From NCBI RefSeq assembly GCF_004379255.2, contig NC_056034.1, positions 38,918,887 to 38,982,886 on the forward strand: DNA of 64,000 nucleotides, written 5' to 3'. The notes beneath the pieces are model-generated. The model was not told where the DNA came from. It saw only the letters and a list, made by a program, of their open reading frames with translations, and did no database searches. Of the stretch, positions 23,241 to 33,905 are shown in pieces. The position numbers and the translations under genes are program-made. This DNA comes from Salvia splendens. Lineage: Eukaryota; Streptophyta; Magnoliopsida; Lamiales; Lamiaceae. Every line of letters begins with the position of its first letter. The stretch's first letter is position 1.

Positions 23241-24040
23241 ATCGAGTCCAAATTGCCAGCGGTTGAATCGACCGTTTGCAGAAATTGGGCAGTAAGGGTT
23301 TCTAGTCTACAAAAAATTTATTTGATTTTAGAGCAAATTAAGAAAAAAAACAAAAGTTTATGCAGAAATGTGAGAGTGGCTTCATCTAACTCTTTAGGGT
23401 ATCCACGAATCACGATAAGTCCCCAAAATTTAATCCAAAAAAAGTCCTAATTCATTTTTCTTCTTGCACATCAGTATTTTTAATTTCACCCACAACACCT
23501 ACAATACTATAATTAAGTCCGAAATTAGCCTCAAGTTATTTCACCATTTTGCCATCCTTTTTTTCTGTTAAATTTTGATTTAAAAACCAAATAACATAAA
23601 TTAAAATGCCAATACGATTTAAGAAAATACTAGAATGATAATATTTTTATTTGATTAAAATTCCTACGTTAAATAGAAGAAGAATGGTGATTTTTAGAAG
23701 ATAGAATAATGTCTAAAAAAATGATTTCAATTGTGGTTGAAACGACTGCAATAAGGCCGGAAAAACAGTCGCAATAGCTATTTTTTCCCAACGACTAGTT
23801 GATTTTTGATGTTGCAATATGGCCCCAAAATCCGTGCATGCGTCCGACTTATTTTGGGGACTTATTTTGAATGACCTTAGATCCTTTCCTAGTGCCCGCA
23901 TCAATGTAGGTCAACCTGCACGCAAGGCCATTAGTAAGGCTCTCAAGCTGTGTTTAGCCGCAATGTGCACTATGCGTGCACGCTGCGTCCTGTCACTGAG
24001 AATTCTACTTCTTTATATTTGATCATTTATGTATTTTTAT
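23241..24040. other. Unrecognised insert DNA
   Basis: No counterpart in unit 2. A segment with CAACGACTAGTTGATTTTTG and AAACAGTCGCAATAGC is not AT-only and may be transposon-derived, but I cannot classify it. Short frames here show no known motif. Confidence 0.4.
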
Positions 24041-24480
24041 TTCGATTATACTTCATTCATTCTTTTGTCATTTTGCTCTGGCTACCAATGATTTTGAAAA
24101 ATGTTACTCTTCATTTTAATGTAATATTATCATTTAAATCACAATATTTGATTTTGTTGTTTTTATGTAACTTTTCAAATTCAATAATTGTGTTTCAATG
24201 TTTGGGTAAATGGATTGCCACGTATCGACAATAATAAATTTCGATATTGGTGACAGTTACACTCACCATTACTAGTAAGTATTGGACGTCAGCTCATACA
24301 TTATTAGTAAATATTGAACGTGTATTCCAAAATATATTTGTCTCTAAAGCCGTTATTGATAATGAGATTATATGAAGATAGGAACAATATAAAGGTAGGG
24401 ATGAGAAGACTATTACTTTGTATTTCCATTTCATTTTCTACTTCATTCCATCACATGAACATTCTATTATACTAGTATTA
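24041..24480 (+). repeat. Dispersed repeat R1, copy 1
   Basis: Contains TTAATGTAATATTATC, then TCACAATATTTGATTTTGTT, TATGTAACTTTTCAAATTC, GGATTGCCACGTATCGAC, ATTGGTGACAGTTACACTCA and AAATATTGAACGTGTATT in this order. The same order is found at 25605-25895 and, reversed, at 36290-36480 and 43030-43200. Family unknown; no coding frame. Confidence 0.7.
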
Positions 24481-24808
24481 ACAGACACAGTCGTGCTATG
24501 CACGGACCCGTGCTATGCACGTGACATATGATTTTCACTTAATGAATACAAATTCTAAATAATTCAACAGAAACAAAAAACTAATATCATTATGTACACT
24601 TTAAAAAAATGTACTTCTCCATTCTCAATCTAAGTAAAGCATTTCCTATTCGACAAAGGATTTTAATGTTTTTATTTTGTGAGTTAAGTGGATAAGGAAT
24701 AAAGTAAGACATACGATAAAGTAGAAATAATTATGTTTCATTTAAGAAAATGTGTTAATTAGAATAAAACATATCCCATTTGTATCCTAATACTTTATTA
24801 GATATATA

Positions 24809-25107
24809 TACTCCCTCTGTCCCATAAAAATATGTGTACTTTTCATTTCGCTTGTACCATAAAAATATGCGCAAGTCCATTTGTGGAAAGTTGTTCGGAA
24901 CTCATTACTCATATACTTCAGTTTAGTTACAATTTATACTATTATGACCCACCATTACAACTCACTAAACACTAATAATATTGTGGGTCCACTATCAATT
25001 AACACTACTTTAACTATTATTCTCCTCTTATCTCTTACTTTATCAATTATGCATAAATTCTTGTGACATTTCAATTGTACATACTTTTATGGGACGGAAG
25101 AAGAATA
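24809..25107. mobile_element. Stowaway MITE
   Basis: TACTCCCTCTGTCCCATAAA at the left, TTTATGGGACGGAAGAAG at the right; the right end is eroded. Confidence 0.75.
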
Positions 25108-25204
25108 AAAAATGATTCAAGAATTTAAGTATATACATTAGTAGGAGTACTACTCATTTAAGCACATAAGAAAAACAGAAAAAAAAAATTGATCACAATA
25201 ACCT

Positions 25205-25495
25205 AGTACTATCTCCGTCCCTCCATAAGCGATTCTTTTTGTTTTTTACTTTACTCGCTTTTCACTTATCTGCTTAATTCTCTCTCTTATCTTACTTTCT
25301 CTCAACTTATATTTTAAATACTCACTATGTCCCACTTTAGCAGCCCCGTTGACTTTTCTGTACTTGTTTTATAAAAATGATAATAAATATTTAAAGTGGA
25401 GAAACAGTAAAGTAAGAGAGAGAACAATGTAGAGAATACTTTAAATTTCATATTCAAAAGAAACGCCTCGCTTATAACTGGACAAAGGAAATATA
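25205..25495. mobile_element. Stowaway-like MITE with a second one nested in it
   Basis: TACTATCTCCGTCCCTCC with AAGCGATTC at the left pairs with GCCTCGCTTATAACTGGACA at the right. Inside, ACTCACTATGTCCCACTTTA (25319) looks like the end of another MITE whose partner is eroded. Confidence 0.6.
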
Positions 25496-25604
25496 TCATT
25501 AAATTTGAAAAAACATTCTTAAATTAAGTCTATAAGTTAAATTATATTAATGTATACCATGAGAGAAAATTATTTACTTTTGTAATTTTGCTCGGTCAAA
25601 AAAT

Positions 25605-25900
25605 GATACTCTTCATTTTAATGTAATATTATCTTTTAAATCACAATCTTTGATTATGTTGTTTTTATGTAACTTTTCAAATGCAATAAATGTGTTTCAA
25701 AGTTTTGGTAAATGGGTTGCCACATATCGACAATGATGAATTTCGATATTGGTGACAGTTACACTCACCATATCGACAATGATGAATTTCGATATTGGCG
25801 ACAGTTACACTCACCATTACTAATACTTATTGGACGTCAATCGTCAGCTCATACATTATTAGTAAATATTGAACGCGTATTAAAAAAATATTTTAGTACC
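25605..25900 (+). repeat. Dispersed repeat R1, copy 2, with internal tandem duplication
   Basis: Same block order as 24041-24360. A 46-bp unit starting TATCGACAATGATGAATTTC occurs twice in tandem (25725-25770 and 25771-25816) with one visible difference. Confidence 0.75.
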
Positions 25901-26003
25901 TAAAGTCGCTAGAACGAAATAAAGGTACGAATAAGAACACAATATATTTGTATTTCCATTTCATTTCTACTTCATTCCATCACATGAACATTCTATTCTA
26001 TAA

Positions 26004-26126
26004 TACCAGTTCCTCAGTCCCACTCAAGATGTCCACAATCTTGACACGAAAATTATAAAGTAAAATAATTTCTTAAAATCAATGCCGGTTAGATATGAGA
26101 CATTTAATTATGAGCGAAGGGGAGTA
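26004..26126. mobile_element. Short degraded Stowaway MITE
   Basis: TACCAGTTCCTCAGTCCCAC at the left, GAGCGAAGGGGAGTA at the right. Confidence 0.45.
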
Positions 26127-26264
26127 CTAAGTAAACAGAAATATTCTTTTGTATTTCAGTTATAGAACAACTACTTTGAGTGAATTGATTTCGTATTATC
26201 AGGAGAGTTCGCTTGAAATTTTTATTAATTAACTAATTTTGCCGTATTAATAAGAAACTTATGT

Positions 26265-26600
26265 AGGGGTGTGCATTCAGGTTTCGAAAAAACCGAACCG
26301 AACCCGAAAAACTGAATTTAGGCTAAAACTGAAACCGAAACCGAAAACCGAAAAACCGAACCGAACTTAAAAAACCGAATTAAACCGAAAACTCGAAATT
26401 ATATAAAAAAACTGAAAAACCAAAAAACCGAAAACTGAAAAACCAAATAAAATATTTGTACAATATTTACAGTTTACATTTGATTATAGTTTGGAATTTG
26501 TACAATATTTACAGTTTTCTAACGGTCCAGATCATCTGTTGACATTTTCTAACGGTCCAGATCATAGTTTGGAATTTGTACAATATTTACAGTTTGCATT
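26265..26600. repeat. hAT-like end with AACCGAA-rich subterminal repeats
   Basis: TAGGGGTGTGCATTCAGG is followed by dozens of CCGAA/AACCG units to about 26455, as in many plant hAT-type ends. After it, TTTTCTAACGGTCCAGATCAT occurs twice (near 26515 and 26548); the same words recur at 52830-52850. No opposite end was found. Confidence 0.45.
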
Positions 26601-26635
26601 TGATTACATTCCTATACAGAGATGTGCTTAAAAAA

Positions 26636-26890
26636 TACTCACTCCGTCCCTGAATAAGAGTAGCTAATTTCCTTTTTGGGCCGTCCCCCATTAAGAGTCA
26701 CTCTTCATTTTTACTATAAATAGTAGTAGGTCCCACATTCCACTAACTCACTCCACTCACATTTTATTATAAAATCAATATAAAAAAGTGGGTCACACAT
26801 TCCACTAACTTTTTCAACCAACTTTTCTTTACATTTCTTAAAACTCGTGCCTGGTCAAACAACGACTCCTATAGGGGACGGAGGGAGTAC
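26636..26890. mobile_element. Stowaway MITE
   Basis: TACTCACTCCGTCCCTGAAT at the left and GGGGACGGAGGGAGTAC at the right. Confidence 0.88.
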
Positions 26891-27165
26891 TAATTTTAAA
26901 GTTACAATGTGCTTCCAATCTCGTGCTGCCACGTGACACGAAACATGCAATATTGTAGACACTAAAATGTAATATACATTTGTAGAAACTGCAGATGGAT
27001 TTTCGCATATTGCATTTTAGGTATAGACAGATTGCATTTTACACTGTTGAGTTTTGCATTATAGACATACACTGTTTAATTTGCATTATATATATAGACG
27101 AATTGCCTTTATGTATACTTTATTTTGCATTATAGACAATTTATGTTTATAATGCAAAACTCAAA

Positions 27166-27451
27166 TGATAAGGGTAATTCCCTTATCAAGATGTTGGAGA
27201 CGATAAAAGAGATAAAAGAGAAGCCTCGTGAGGCGGAATCCCGTCGACAACTCAAGCATAGACAAAGTACTAAAATAAAACAGAAAGAGATGTAAATTCA
27301 TATATTCATTCATTCATTGAAAGGAATAACAATGACACCTATTTATAATGCTAAATACCCTAATTTAAGGAACAAGAAAATATCCTAAACATATATGGAA
27401 AAGATATGACAAATCACTAATTAACTAATTAATAAAGATATGCACGTATCA
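27166..27451 (-). repeat. 3' LTR of small LTR element 1
   Basis: 286 bp, TGATAAGGG...GTATCA on the plus strand. Closely matches 28801-29098, which has an extra ~20 bp (GAGGATCTTCATATAGATAT region) near its end. Confidence 0.82.
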
Positions 27452-28502
27452 ACTCCCTCGCGGTTAAAATTCACTTTGTCCTCAAGGTGGGAACCACGAA
27501 GCAACTCTTGAAAATAAAAGCTTTGGCGAGTTATTTCATCCTGGATCAAATGTATAGTGGTAGGAAACATATAGATCCTGCAACCGGTCACCAACGTCTA
27601 TTTTTTTGAACTTGTGGTTCTCTTTTAAACCACATTTTGCCATTATCACTACCATTATTTTCAGAAGTGGTCTCTTCTGCAATATCAACTTCTCTTCTTC
27701 TTGAGCAACCCATCCAGAAACTCGGCTGTCATCCTTGGATTCAGAAAAGAGTTGTTCCTCCTCGTCCATGAGATGCATTACAAAAACATCACAAGACTTC
27801 TTTGGTGTTTTGTCAATTTTGGCGGGTGTTACAACCCCCGCCTCTGCATCATCCTAAGGCTCACCAATAACCTTTGGAACAAGAAATTCTTCTTCTTCAT
27901 TCAATACACAGTAGGCTCGTGGCGGAATTGCAGCATCAGCGGCCATCGACACTATGGTTGAGTGGCAAAGACTCGTCGGATGGAGCAGAGGCTGCAGCAC
28001 AGCAACAAGCTGTCCGTGGCAGTTTTGGCTTTCTGTTGTCGCTTTCGGGGAAATTTTCGAGGCTATAAATGTCGGGGTTAAGTTCGGGACGTGTTGTTGT
28101 GGCATATCAAACCAAAAAGAAGACTCACAGAGCTGTGTTGGCTGCGGAACAGCAGCGGCATTGCTGAGTGGTGGTTAATCGGTGGAGAAAACACCGTGCA
28201 ATCAAGCTGCCAAGGATGTGCGCCCAGGCGTGGGTTTTGCAGCTGCCGGAAGGGCTCAACATCTTGGTTGCGGGGCTGCTGGGGTCGTTGCCATTCAACA
28301 GTATCGGATGGTCAAGCTTGCGGTTCCCAACAGTATGACTGTCGTGCCTGTGGTGTATTCCAGCAGGTCGGGCGTGCGGCAGTTGTAGCTGTTGAGGCGA
28401 TGCCGACGGACACCAATGAGGGTTGTGGGTTTGATGTTGTTGCGGTAGCTTCCATTGCAATGCATCGGGTGGAGGAGTAGGTGGTTGGTATGGTTGCTAC
28501 GG

Positions 28503-28775
28503 CTACAGAAACGTGGTTGCCGGTTGGTACGAAGGCATTTGCGACTGGTAGGGCAGTTGTGCGGCGGTGTACAGCGTGGCCGTATCGGGTGGATCAGGTT
28601 GGGGCCGGAGTGGAGGGAGCGTGGCTGCTGCCCTACGCTCATGCTCAATCAATCGGGTCTCGAGTCGGGCATGCCAAGAGAGGATATATTCCAACGTTGC
28701 AGCTATTGAATTCAGTTGCAAGTCTTCGGATGCTTGCGATATCTCCGGCCATGAACGAAGATTGACTTCAGCCAT
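28503..28775 (-). CDS. Gag-like N-terminal ORF of small LTR element 1
   Basis: The 90-residue minus-strand frame begins MAEVNLRSWPEISQASEDLQ about 25 bp after the 5' LTR (minus sense) and continues with an Arg/Glu-rich helix-like stretch (RLETRLIEHERRAA) and a Pro/Gln-rich tail. Placement and composition fit the start of a gag protein. The rest of the interior down to 27456 has only broken minus-strand frames, one of which (27536-27778) ends just before the conserved 3' purine tract. I do not recognise a specific family. Confidence 0.4.
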   Translation of the reverse strand: MAEVNLRSWPEISQASEDLQLNSIAATLEYILSWHARLETRLIEHERRAAATLPPLRPQPDPPDTATLYTAAQLPYQSQMPSYQPATTFL

Positions 28776-28800
28776 GAGTTCGAGGATAAAAGCACCAATT

Positions 28801-29098
28801 TGATAAGGGTAATTCTCTTATCAAGATGTCAGAGACGATAAAAGAGATAAAAGAGAAGTCCCGGGAGGCGGAATCCCATCGACAACTCAAGCTTAAACAA
28901 AGCACTAAAATAAAACAGAAAGAGACGTAAATTCATATATTCATTCATTCATTGAAAGGAATAACAATGACACCTATTTATAATGCTAAATACCCTAACT
29001 TAAGGAACAAGAAAATATCCTAAACATATATGGAAAAGGTATGACAAATCACTAATTAATAAAGATATGAGGATCTTCATATAGATATGCACATATCA
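28801..29098 (-). repeat. 5' LTR of small LTR element 1
   Basis: 298 bp, TGATAAGGGTAATTCTC to ACATATCA on the plus strand, directly beside the putative primer site on its inner side. Confidence 0.82.
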
Positions 29099-29103
29099 TC
29101 AAC

Positions 29104-29991
29104 CTAAAATGCAATATGTCTATAACTAAAATGCAATCTGTTTATAATTAAAACAATCTGTGGAAATTCATTTATAGCTTCACAAATGTATATTGCATTT
29201 TAGTGTGTACAATATCACATATTTTGGGTCACGTAGCAGCACGAGATTGACGTTGTGACTCTAATGAAGGATGTGCCCCAATGCTCCTTAAATATCTCGA
29301 TTTGTGTAAAATAAGTGTTTGACTGTGCTTACATTTTTTTTTCTTTAATACAGTAGATTACGATATTTTTGGAACTCTTATGAGAAGTTTAATTTGTTTT
29401 ATGATATATAGGGAAATATTATTATAATATGTCAATAAATATTTCAATAAAACTTAGAAATATTTCAATTTCTTTAATTATGTGTTGTTGATATGTGTTT
29501 GCATTTGTATTATAGTAATATTTATAAGTATATGAATTTTTATCTATTTTTGATGCATACTATTTTTGATATTGTATACAGAGTAGTATATTTTAAAGGA
29601 AATACAATATTTCAGGCATGGCACGGGTGAGACACTAGTTCATACTAGTAAAACTCATGTCATTTTAAAAGTTTTTATTTATAGAAAGCCAAAGTGAGTA
29701 TATTTGTTTTTTTTAAAATTTCAGTTATATAAAATTTTGTTTTGAAATTATTTGCATATCAATTTGATTAGGAAATATAAACAAATATTTATAATTGCAA
29801 ATTACTATAAAATCATATAAATATTTAAAAAATAAGAAAGTAATAGTAAATTGTATTTTAAATGTCAAATACTAATAAAGGACAAATAAGTGTAAAACCG
29901 TGAATAGTGTGACACAAGAATTATAAGTACATCCTGTTGTGTATGCATCTTCTTACTGCTAACAAATTTTAGAAATAACAGAGTGAAGAAA
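29104..29991. other. AT-rich upstream DNA of SUMO-like gene 1; possible Helitron 3' end
   Basis: No gene. GGCATGGCACGGGTGAGACA followed by CTAGT (about 29615-29638) resembles a Helitron 3' end. Similar GTGCTATGCACGG hairpin words occur at 24488-24520. The last ~60 bp before the ATG (AACAGAGTGAAGAAAATGGG) match the leader of SUMO-like gene 2. Confidence 0.4.
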
Positions 29992-31259
29992 ATGGGAGAA
30001 AGCACTACTGCCGACCAACGCAAAGTTGCGATTAGCATCAAGTCTCAGGTTCCTCTCTCTATCTCTCTGCTTGTGTCATTTTGTGTGTTATTTTCGTCTG
30101 TTTTTCTTGTTTATTCTATTCTCATGAGTCACAAACATGATTTATAATAATTTAAATAGTTTGTGATATCTTAAGTGCTTTAAATTTAGGATATTTAATC
30201 GGTCATTTTTTTAATCTCTCGTTGATGCAAATAGATCTCACATTTTTGTGTTTTTATTCACCATTTGACAATCTACTTTTTCTTTTATTTTCTATGTTCT
30301 TTTAAGATGGACGAATCAGAAAAGGAAAAAGAGATCCTCTTCTTGATTTAAGATATCACTTCCTTGTAGTATAAATCACTATTTAGAATAGAACAGTAAT
30401 GGATATTATGTGATTTGTAGGATGGAGACAAAATGTTTTTCAGAGTTGCACGAGATAAGAAAATTCAAGAATTGCTCAAAATTTATTGCAAGGGAAAGAA
30501 TTATTTGTACCGTGAGGTATCTTTCATTCACAATGGAGATCGTATCCAACCTAACCAAACTCTCTTTCAGGTAATTTCTTCATCTATTTTTCTTCCAATT
30601 GTTTTTAGGGTCATTTTAATTACCAATTTTGATATATTTTTATTTAATTTTTTGACCAAGTATCCATTTAATTTTTTTTTTTTCAATTCGTGGGTCAAAC
30701 TTCTTTTAGTTGACATATTAGTTCGGAGAATCAAGGCATAGCTTTGAAAGACTTGAGCCTTTCTTGATATAATGAAATGAAAATTTCCGATTGTATTCTA
30801 TTTATTTGCTTCATATAATGGAAAAGAATGGTCATGTAATGAAATGAAGTAGAGAATGAAATGGAAATGCAAACAAATTCATTTCTCATTCCTATCTTCA
30901 TTTCGTTACTATTGTCATTCTATTCCATCATCGTTTACTTCCAAAATATTGAAACTCACTTATTATATTTGAAAAGTTATGTCAAAGCGATAAAATTAAA
31001 GATTGTGATTTATAGATTTAAATTGTTTATTATGTTCAAAATAATGAATTTTAGTAGCAAAACACAATTAATTAGACACAATATGACGACAGCGTAGCAT
31101 CCAAATCATATTCTATGTAAAATGCATGAGTTTAGCCAATTTTATAGTACATGATAAGTGTAATTTTCATTAAATTGGTAGCTTGGCATTGAAGATGGAG
31201 ATGAGATAGCTGCAATGCAACATCAGAGTGGAGGTGGCAACCTATCGGCCTTTGCGTGA
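29992..31259 (+). CDS. SUMO-like ubiquitin-fold modifier 1 (3 exons, 94 aa)
   Basis: Exons 29992-30048, 30421-30570 and 31182-31259; all splice sites are GT-AG and phase 0. The predicted protein begins MGESTTADQRKVAISIKSQ, continues through the beta-grasp fold (DGDKMFFRVARDKKIQELLK, SFIHNGDRIQPNQTLFQ) and ends LGIEDGDEIAAMQHQSGGG plus NLSAFA. The EDGDEI-AM-HQ-GG block is a SUMO hallmark: a SUMO protease would cut after Gly-Gly so that the modifier can be conjugated to lysines. The N-terminal arm is short and lacks a clear SUMOylation-consensus lysine. Exon boundaries (after SQ and before LGIED) are identical in copies 2 and 3. A small LTR element lies 187 bp after the stop. Expression unknown. 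Confidence 0.85.
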
Positions 31260-31451
31260 ATTTAACCAACTATCCTTATTAGCATGTTGTGACGCCAACT
31301 TCTTATTATTTAATCGTGTTCCAAAAAGACTAGTATGTTATCTTTTATGTCCATTCGGATATTTTATTGAAGAGAATTATTTAAGGACCCATGCATTTAC
31401 TTCTCAATTACGTGTTTACAACAACAAATCCACGAAAGATCCGAATGAAAG

Positions 31452-31796
31452 TGATAGGGTTTAAGTTCCCTATCGAGAGGTTTGTAGAGCACGCGGAGAT
31501 TGAACGGAGCGAAAGAGATAATTCCCTAGTTGAAGTTCTAGGGTTTTCGGAACAAGAATGAGAATAGAAGTTTATTTCATATTTCTCAATGAATAAAAGA
31601 GTACATAGACCTCTAATTTATAGAATACGAACTAGACTCAATAAAGATAAAGATTGCATAAAAATAACTAACTAAAATAGAAGATACTGAATCAAATAAA
31701 ATAAAAGATACTGGAGATAATCTTCGGCGAGATTCACTAAATCGAAGATAGTGGAGATAATCATTGGCGAGATTCACTAAATCGAGGACCCTATCA
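31452..31796 (-). repeat. 3' LTR of small LTR element 2
   Basis: 345 bp. An internal near-repeat is present: GGAGATAATCTTCGGCGAG and GGAGATAATCATTGGCGAG with GATTCACTAAATCGA following each. Confidence 0.8.
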
Positions 31797-31826
31797 ACTC
31801 TCCCGCCGTTGAAAACCACCTTGCCC

Positions 31827-32594
31827 TCAAGGTGGGTAATGAAATAAGAACTCCCAGGTGGAAGTACTCTCAAAATCTCCTGGGTCAAAAATAAACACAC
31901 TTCCTTGACCAAGAGCTCGTAATCGAGATCCCACATATCGAAGACATACAAATGTCACTTTGTTAGGCTCAAATCCCTTTATTTGCATCGAAGCAGCAAC
32001 TGCAATTGTCTCAAGAGTGCGATGGGAGCCATCCGACGAGTCTACATAATCCTTCCCATGCTCATCCTTGTGAAGCTTATATGCATTTGTATCATCCAAA
32101 TACATCGTGTAGTGCGTCCGCTCACATCGTTGTCGAACCGCACACAAAACCTTTGTGGAAACCTGGCTCGTGGCAGCCACACCAATCTGAAACGAATCAA
32201 AAGATGAAGCGTTGGCTGTTTGGGGAGGCATCGCACTCCAACCCATGATAGAGTCTCTTCCCAATAGCAGTGCGTCGTCGCACGGAGGGATGGAGCGGTC
32301 ATTGGTGGTGAGTGTGGTATCATATAACGTGCTACCTATTTCAAAGGTAGCAGGCTGCCTAAATTCACAAAAATTAGGGACAACAATACTTCCCACTTTA
32401 GCTTCAATAACCTTACTGAACTCGGGTGAGAAATTAGGTTGATCCTCGGTCAATGAACTTGACCCCATGTGTTGATCGGGAAGGACGAACACTTGCGGCG
32501 ACTCAACGCCTTTCTTGACGACCTCTTCAAGGGTCTCGTCGCTTGGAACATCAAGAGTACCTCCATCCTCGAGAACAGCCGTTGCAGGGGACAT
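31827..32594 (-). CDS. 255-aa ORF of small LTR element 2, function unknown
   Basis: The minus-strand frame starts MSPATAVLEDGGTLDVPSDE and ends STSTWEFLFHYPP at the conserved 3' purine region. It is acidic and Ser/Thr-rich at the start, with a middle segment CAVRQRCERTHYTMYLDD and DEHGKDYVDSSDGSHRTLET. I do not recognise RT, integrase, protease or zinc-knuckle motifs. The final STSTWEF resembles the ATWE-type words in the chromodomain-side tail of gypsy polyproteins, and a +1 shift would join it to the HLEGKV frame (31613-31951). It may be a gag-like or captured sequence. Confidence 0.4.
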   Translation of the reverse strand: MSPATAVLEDGGTLDVPSDETLEEVVKKGVESPQVFVLPDQHMGSSSLTEDQPNFSPEFSKVIEAKVGSIVVPNFCEFRQPATFEIGSTLYDTTLTTNDRSIPPCDDALLLGRDSIMGWSAMPPQTANASSFDSFQIGVAATSQVSTKVLCAVRQRCERTHYTMYLDDTNAYKLHKDEHGKDYVDSSDGSHRTLETIAVAASMQIKGFEPNKVTFVCLRYVGSRLRALGQGSVFIFDPGDFESTSTWEFLFHYPP

Positions 32595-32703
32595 CGGAAA
32601 CGTTTCTGGGGAGGTGGCGTGCTGCTGCGTCGGTGGTGACGTGGCATGGGTTGGTACAGCTGCGAACGGTCCATCCCCATGGAGCCCGTGGCAGACCCGA
32701 TGG

Positions 32704-32909
32704 GAATAAAAGAGTACATAGACCTCTAATTTATAGAATACGAACTAGACTCAATAAAGATAAAGATTGCATAAAAATAACTAACTAAAATAGAAGATAC
32801 TGAATCAAATAAAATAAAAGATACTGGAGATAATCTTCGGCGAGATTCACTAAATCGAAGATAGTGGAAATAATCATTGGCGAGATTCACTAAATCGAGG
32901 ACCCTATCA
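32704..32909 (-). repeat. Truncated 5' LTR of small LTR element 2
   Basis: Near-identical to 31590-31796; the inner ~140 bp (3' end in transcription sense) and the primer site are missing. Confidence 0.8.
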
Positions 32910-32914
32910 GAAAG

Positions 32915-33297
32915 ATAGTATTATTGATGGAAAAGAAAGAAATACAAGGAAGTACTTTGGTTTACACAAAGGAACTAATGTAAGGCTTCACATTTTCTTT
33001 AAGCTACCTTGTACACCTCTATTATTTTACGTTGTTAGGGAAAACTCAAATATGACAAAAATTGCACTGTGGCTGTCGACCGAAAGAGCTAGGCAGTGTG
33101 CCAAGGTTCAAAAAGTTATGATTTGTGGCAATACAAAATTTCATAACTAGAAGAATTATTGAGAGCTTTTGTGTGTAAACCTAAAACCTACTAGGAGTAT
33201 TAACTTAGATGTATATTAGTAGAAAAGTGTGCGGTGCACCCTTTTATCGTGAAGGGTTTTACTTTTATGTTATTAGGGAGGTCCAAATTATCTCATA
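32915..33297. other. Start of duplicated unit 2, no gene
   Basis: AAAAATTGCACTGTGGCTGTC (33055) and GTGTGTAAACCTAA (33170) match AAAAATTGCACTGTTGCGGTC (19038) and GTGTGTAAAACTAA (19418) of unit 1. Confidence 0.6.
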
Positions 33298-33549
33298 AAC
33301 TCCATCCGTCCTCTATTAATTGGCATCGGTTGACTTGACACATGTTTTAAGAAATATAGTGGAATATGAGTGAAAAAGTTAGTGGAATGAATCCGACTTT
33401 TATACATTAATTTTATAATAAAATGTAAGTGGAATGAGTTAGTGGAATGTGAGGTTCATTACTAAAAATAGTAAGTAAGGGTGCCAATTAATTAGAGACG
33501 GGCGAAAAAGAAAATTAGTGCCAATTAATAGAGGAAGGAAGGAGTATAT
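33298..33549. mobile_element. Stowaway MITE
   Basis: AACTCCATCCGTCCTCTATT at the left, GAGGAAGGAAGGAGTATA at the right. Confidence 0.75.
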
Positions 33550-33629
33550 ATTAATAGTAAAGATTCTAAATATTTATCCTTCTTTTACATAAGGATAAAT
33601 ACTTTTCACAAAGAAAAAAAAGAAAAAAA

Positions 33630-33873
33630 TACTACCTCCCTCCAGAAAATAGACGAATTTGTAAATTACACGAGTTTTAATATGCAATTGGTAAAGTAAG
33701 AAAGAGAATGAGAAAAAGGTAGTGAAATGATTGTTAGTAGATTATGGGTCCACATTATAAATGATGCGTAAGATTATTATTTGTTGAAAACTTTCCATAT
33801 TTAGACTTGGTCTAAGTTAATGGACGGTCTAAAATAGTAAAACTAGTCTATTTTTTTGTAGACGGAGGTAGTA
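33630..33873. mobile_element. Stowaway MITE
   Basis: TACTACCTCCCTCCAGAAAA at the left, TTGTAGACGGAGGTAGTA at the right. Confidence 0.8.
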
Positions 33874-33905
33874 TAAAAGAATGGTTCAAATGAAAGAGTG
33901 CGACA

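Larger units (their letters stand above)
27161..29103 (-). mobile_element. Small non-autonomous LTR retrotransposon 1 (1.9 kb)
   Basis: Direct repeats 27166-27451 and 28801-29098 both begin TGATAAGGGTAATTC and end TATCA. Flanks are TCAAA (27161-27165) and TCAAC (29099-29103), a 5-bp duplication with one mismatch. On the minus strand the 5' LTR is followed by a primer-site-like TTGGTGCTTTTATCC (28784-28798) and a gag-like frame. Before the 3' LTR comes a purine-rich tract overlapping codons for HLEDKVNFNREGVD, the usual tail of plant Ty3/gypsy-like polyproteins. No RT, integrase or RNase H is present. Confidence 0.8.
31447..32914 (-). mobile_element. Small non-autonomous LTR retrotransposon 2 with GAAAG target duplication
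   Basis: It runs from TGATAGGGTTTAAG (31452) to GGACCCTATCA (32909) and is flanked by GAAAG at 31447-31451 and 32910-32914, a perfect 5-bp duplication. The left LTR is 31452-31796. The right copy keeps only 32704-32909, a near-identical repeat of about 31590-31796. On the minus strand, the sequence before the 3' LTR encodes HLEGKVVFNGGRVDR over a purine tract, aligning codon by codon with HLEDKVNFNREGVDT of element 1. No RT or integrase. Confidence 0.82.

Noticed and set aside
23713..24022. Short frames on both strands near 23.7-24.0 kb as a possible gene
   Set aside because: No motif, no splice or promoter signals, and both strands are equally open.
25712..25903. Frame with repeated HIDNDEFRYW-like residues
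   Set aside because: It only reflects the 46-bp tandem duplication inside repeat R1.
27874..28803. Several overlapping plus-strand frames (for example 28091-28480)
   Set aside because: They lie in the GC-richer interior of the small LTR element and are antisense to its transcription direction; none shows a domain.
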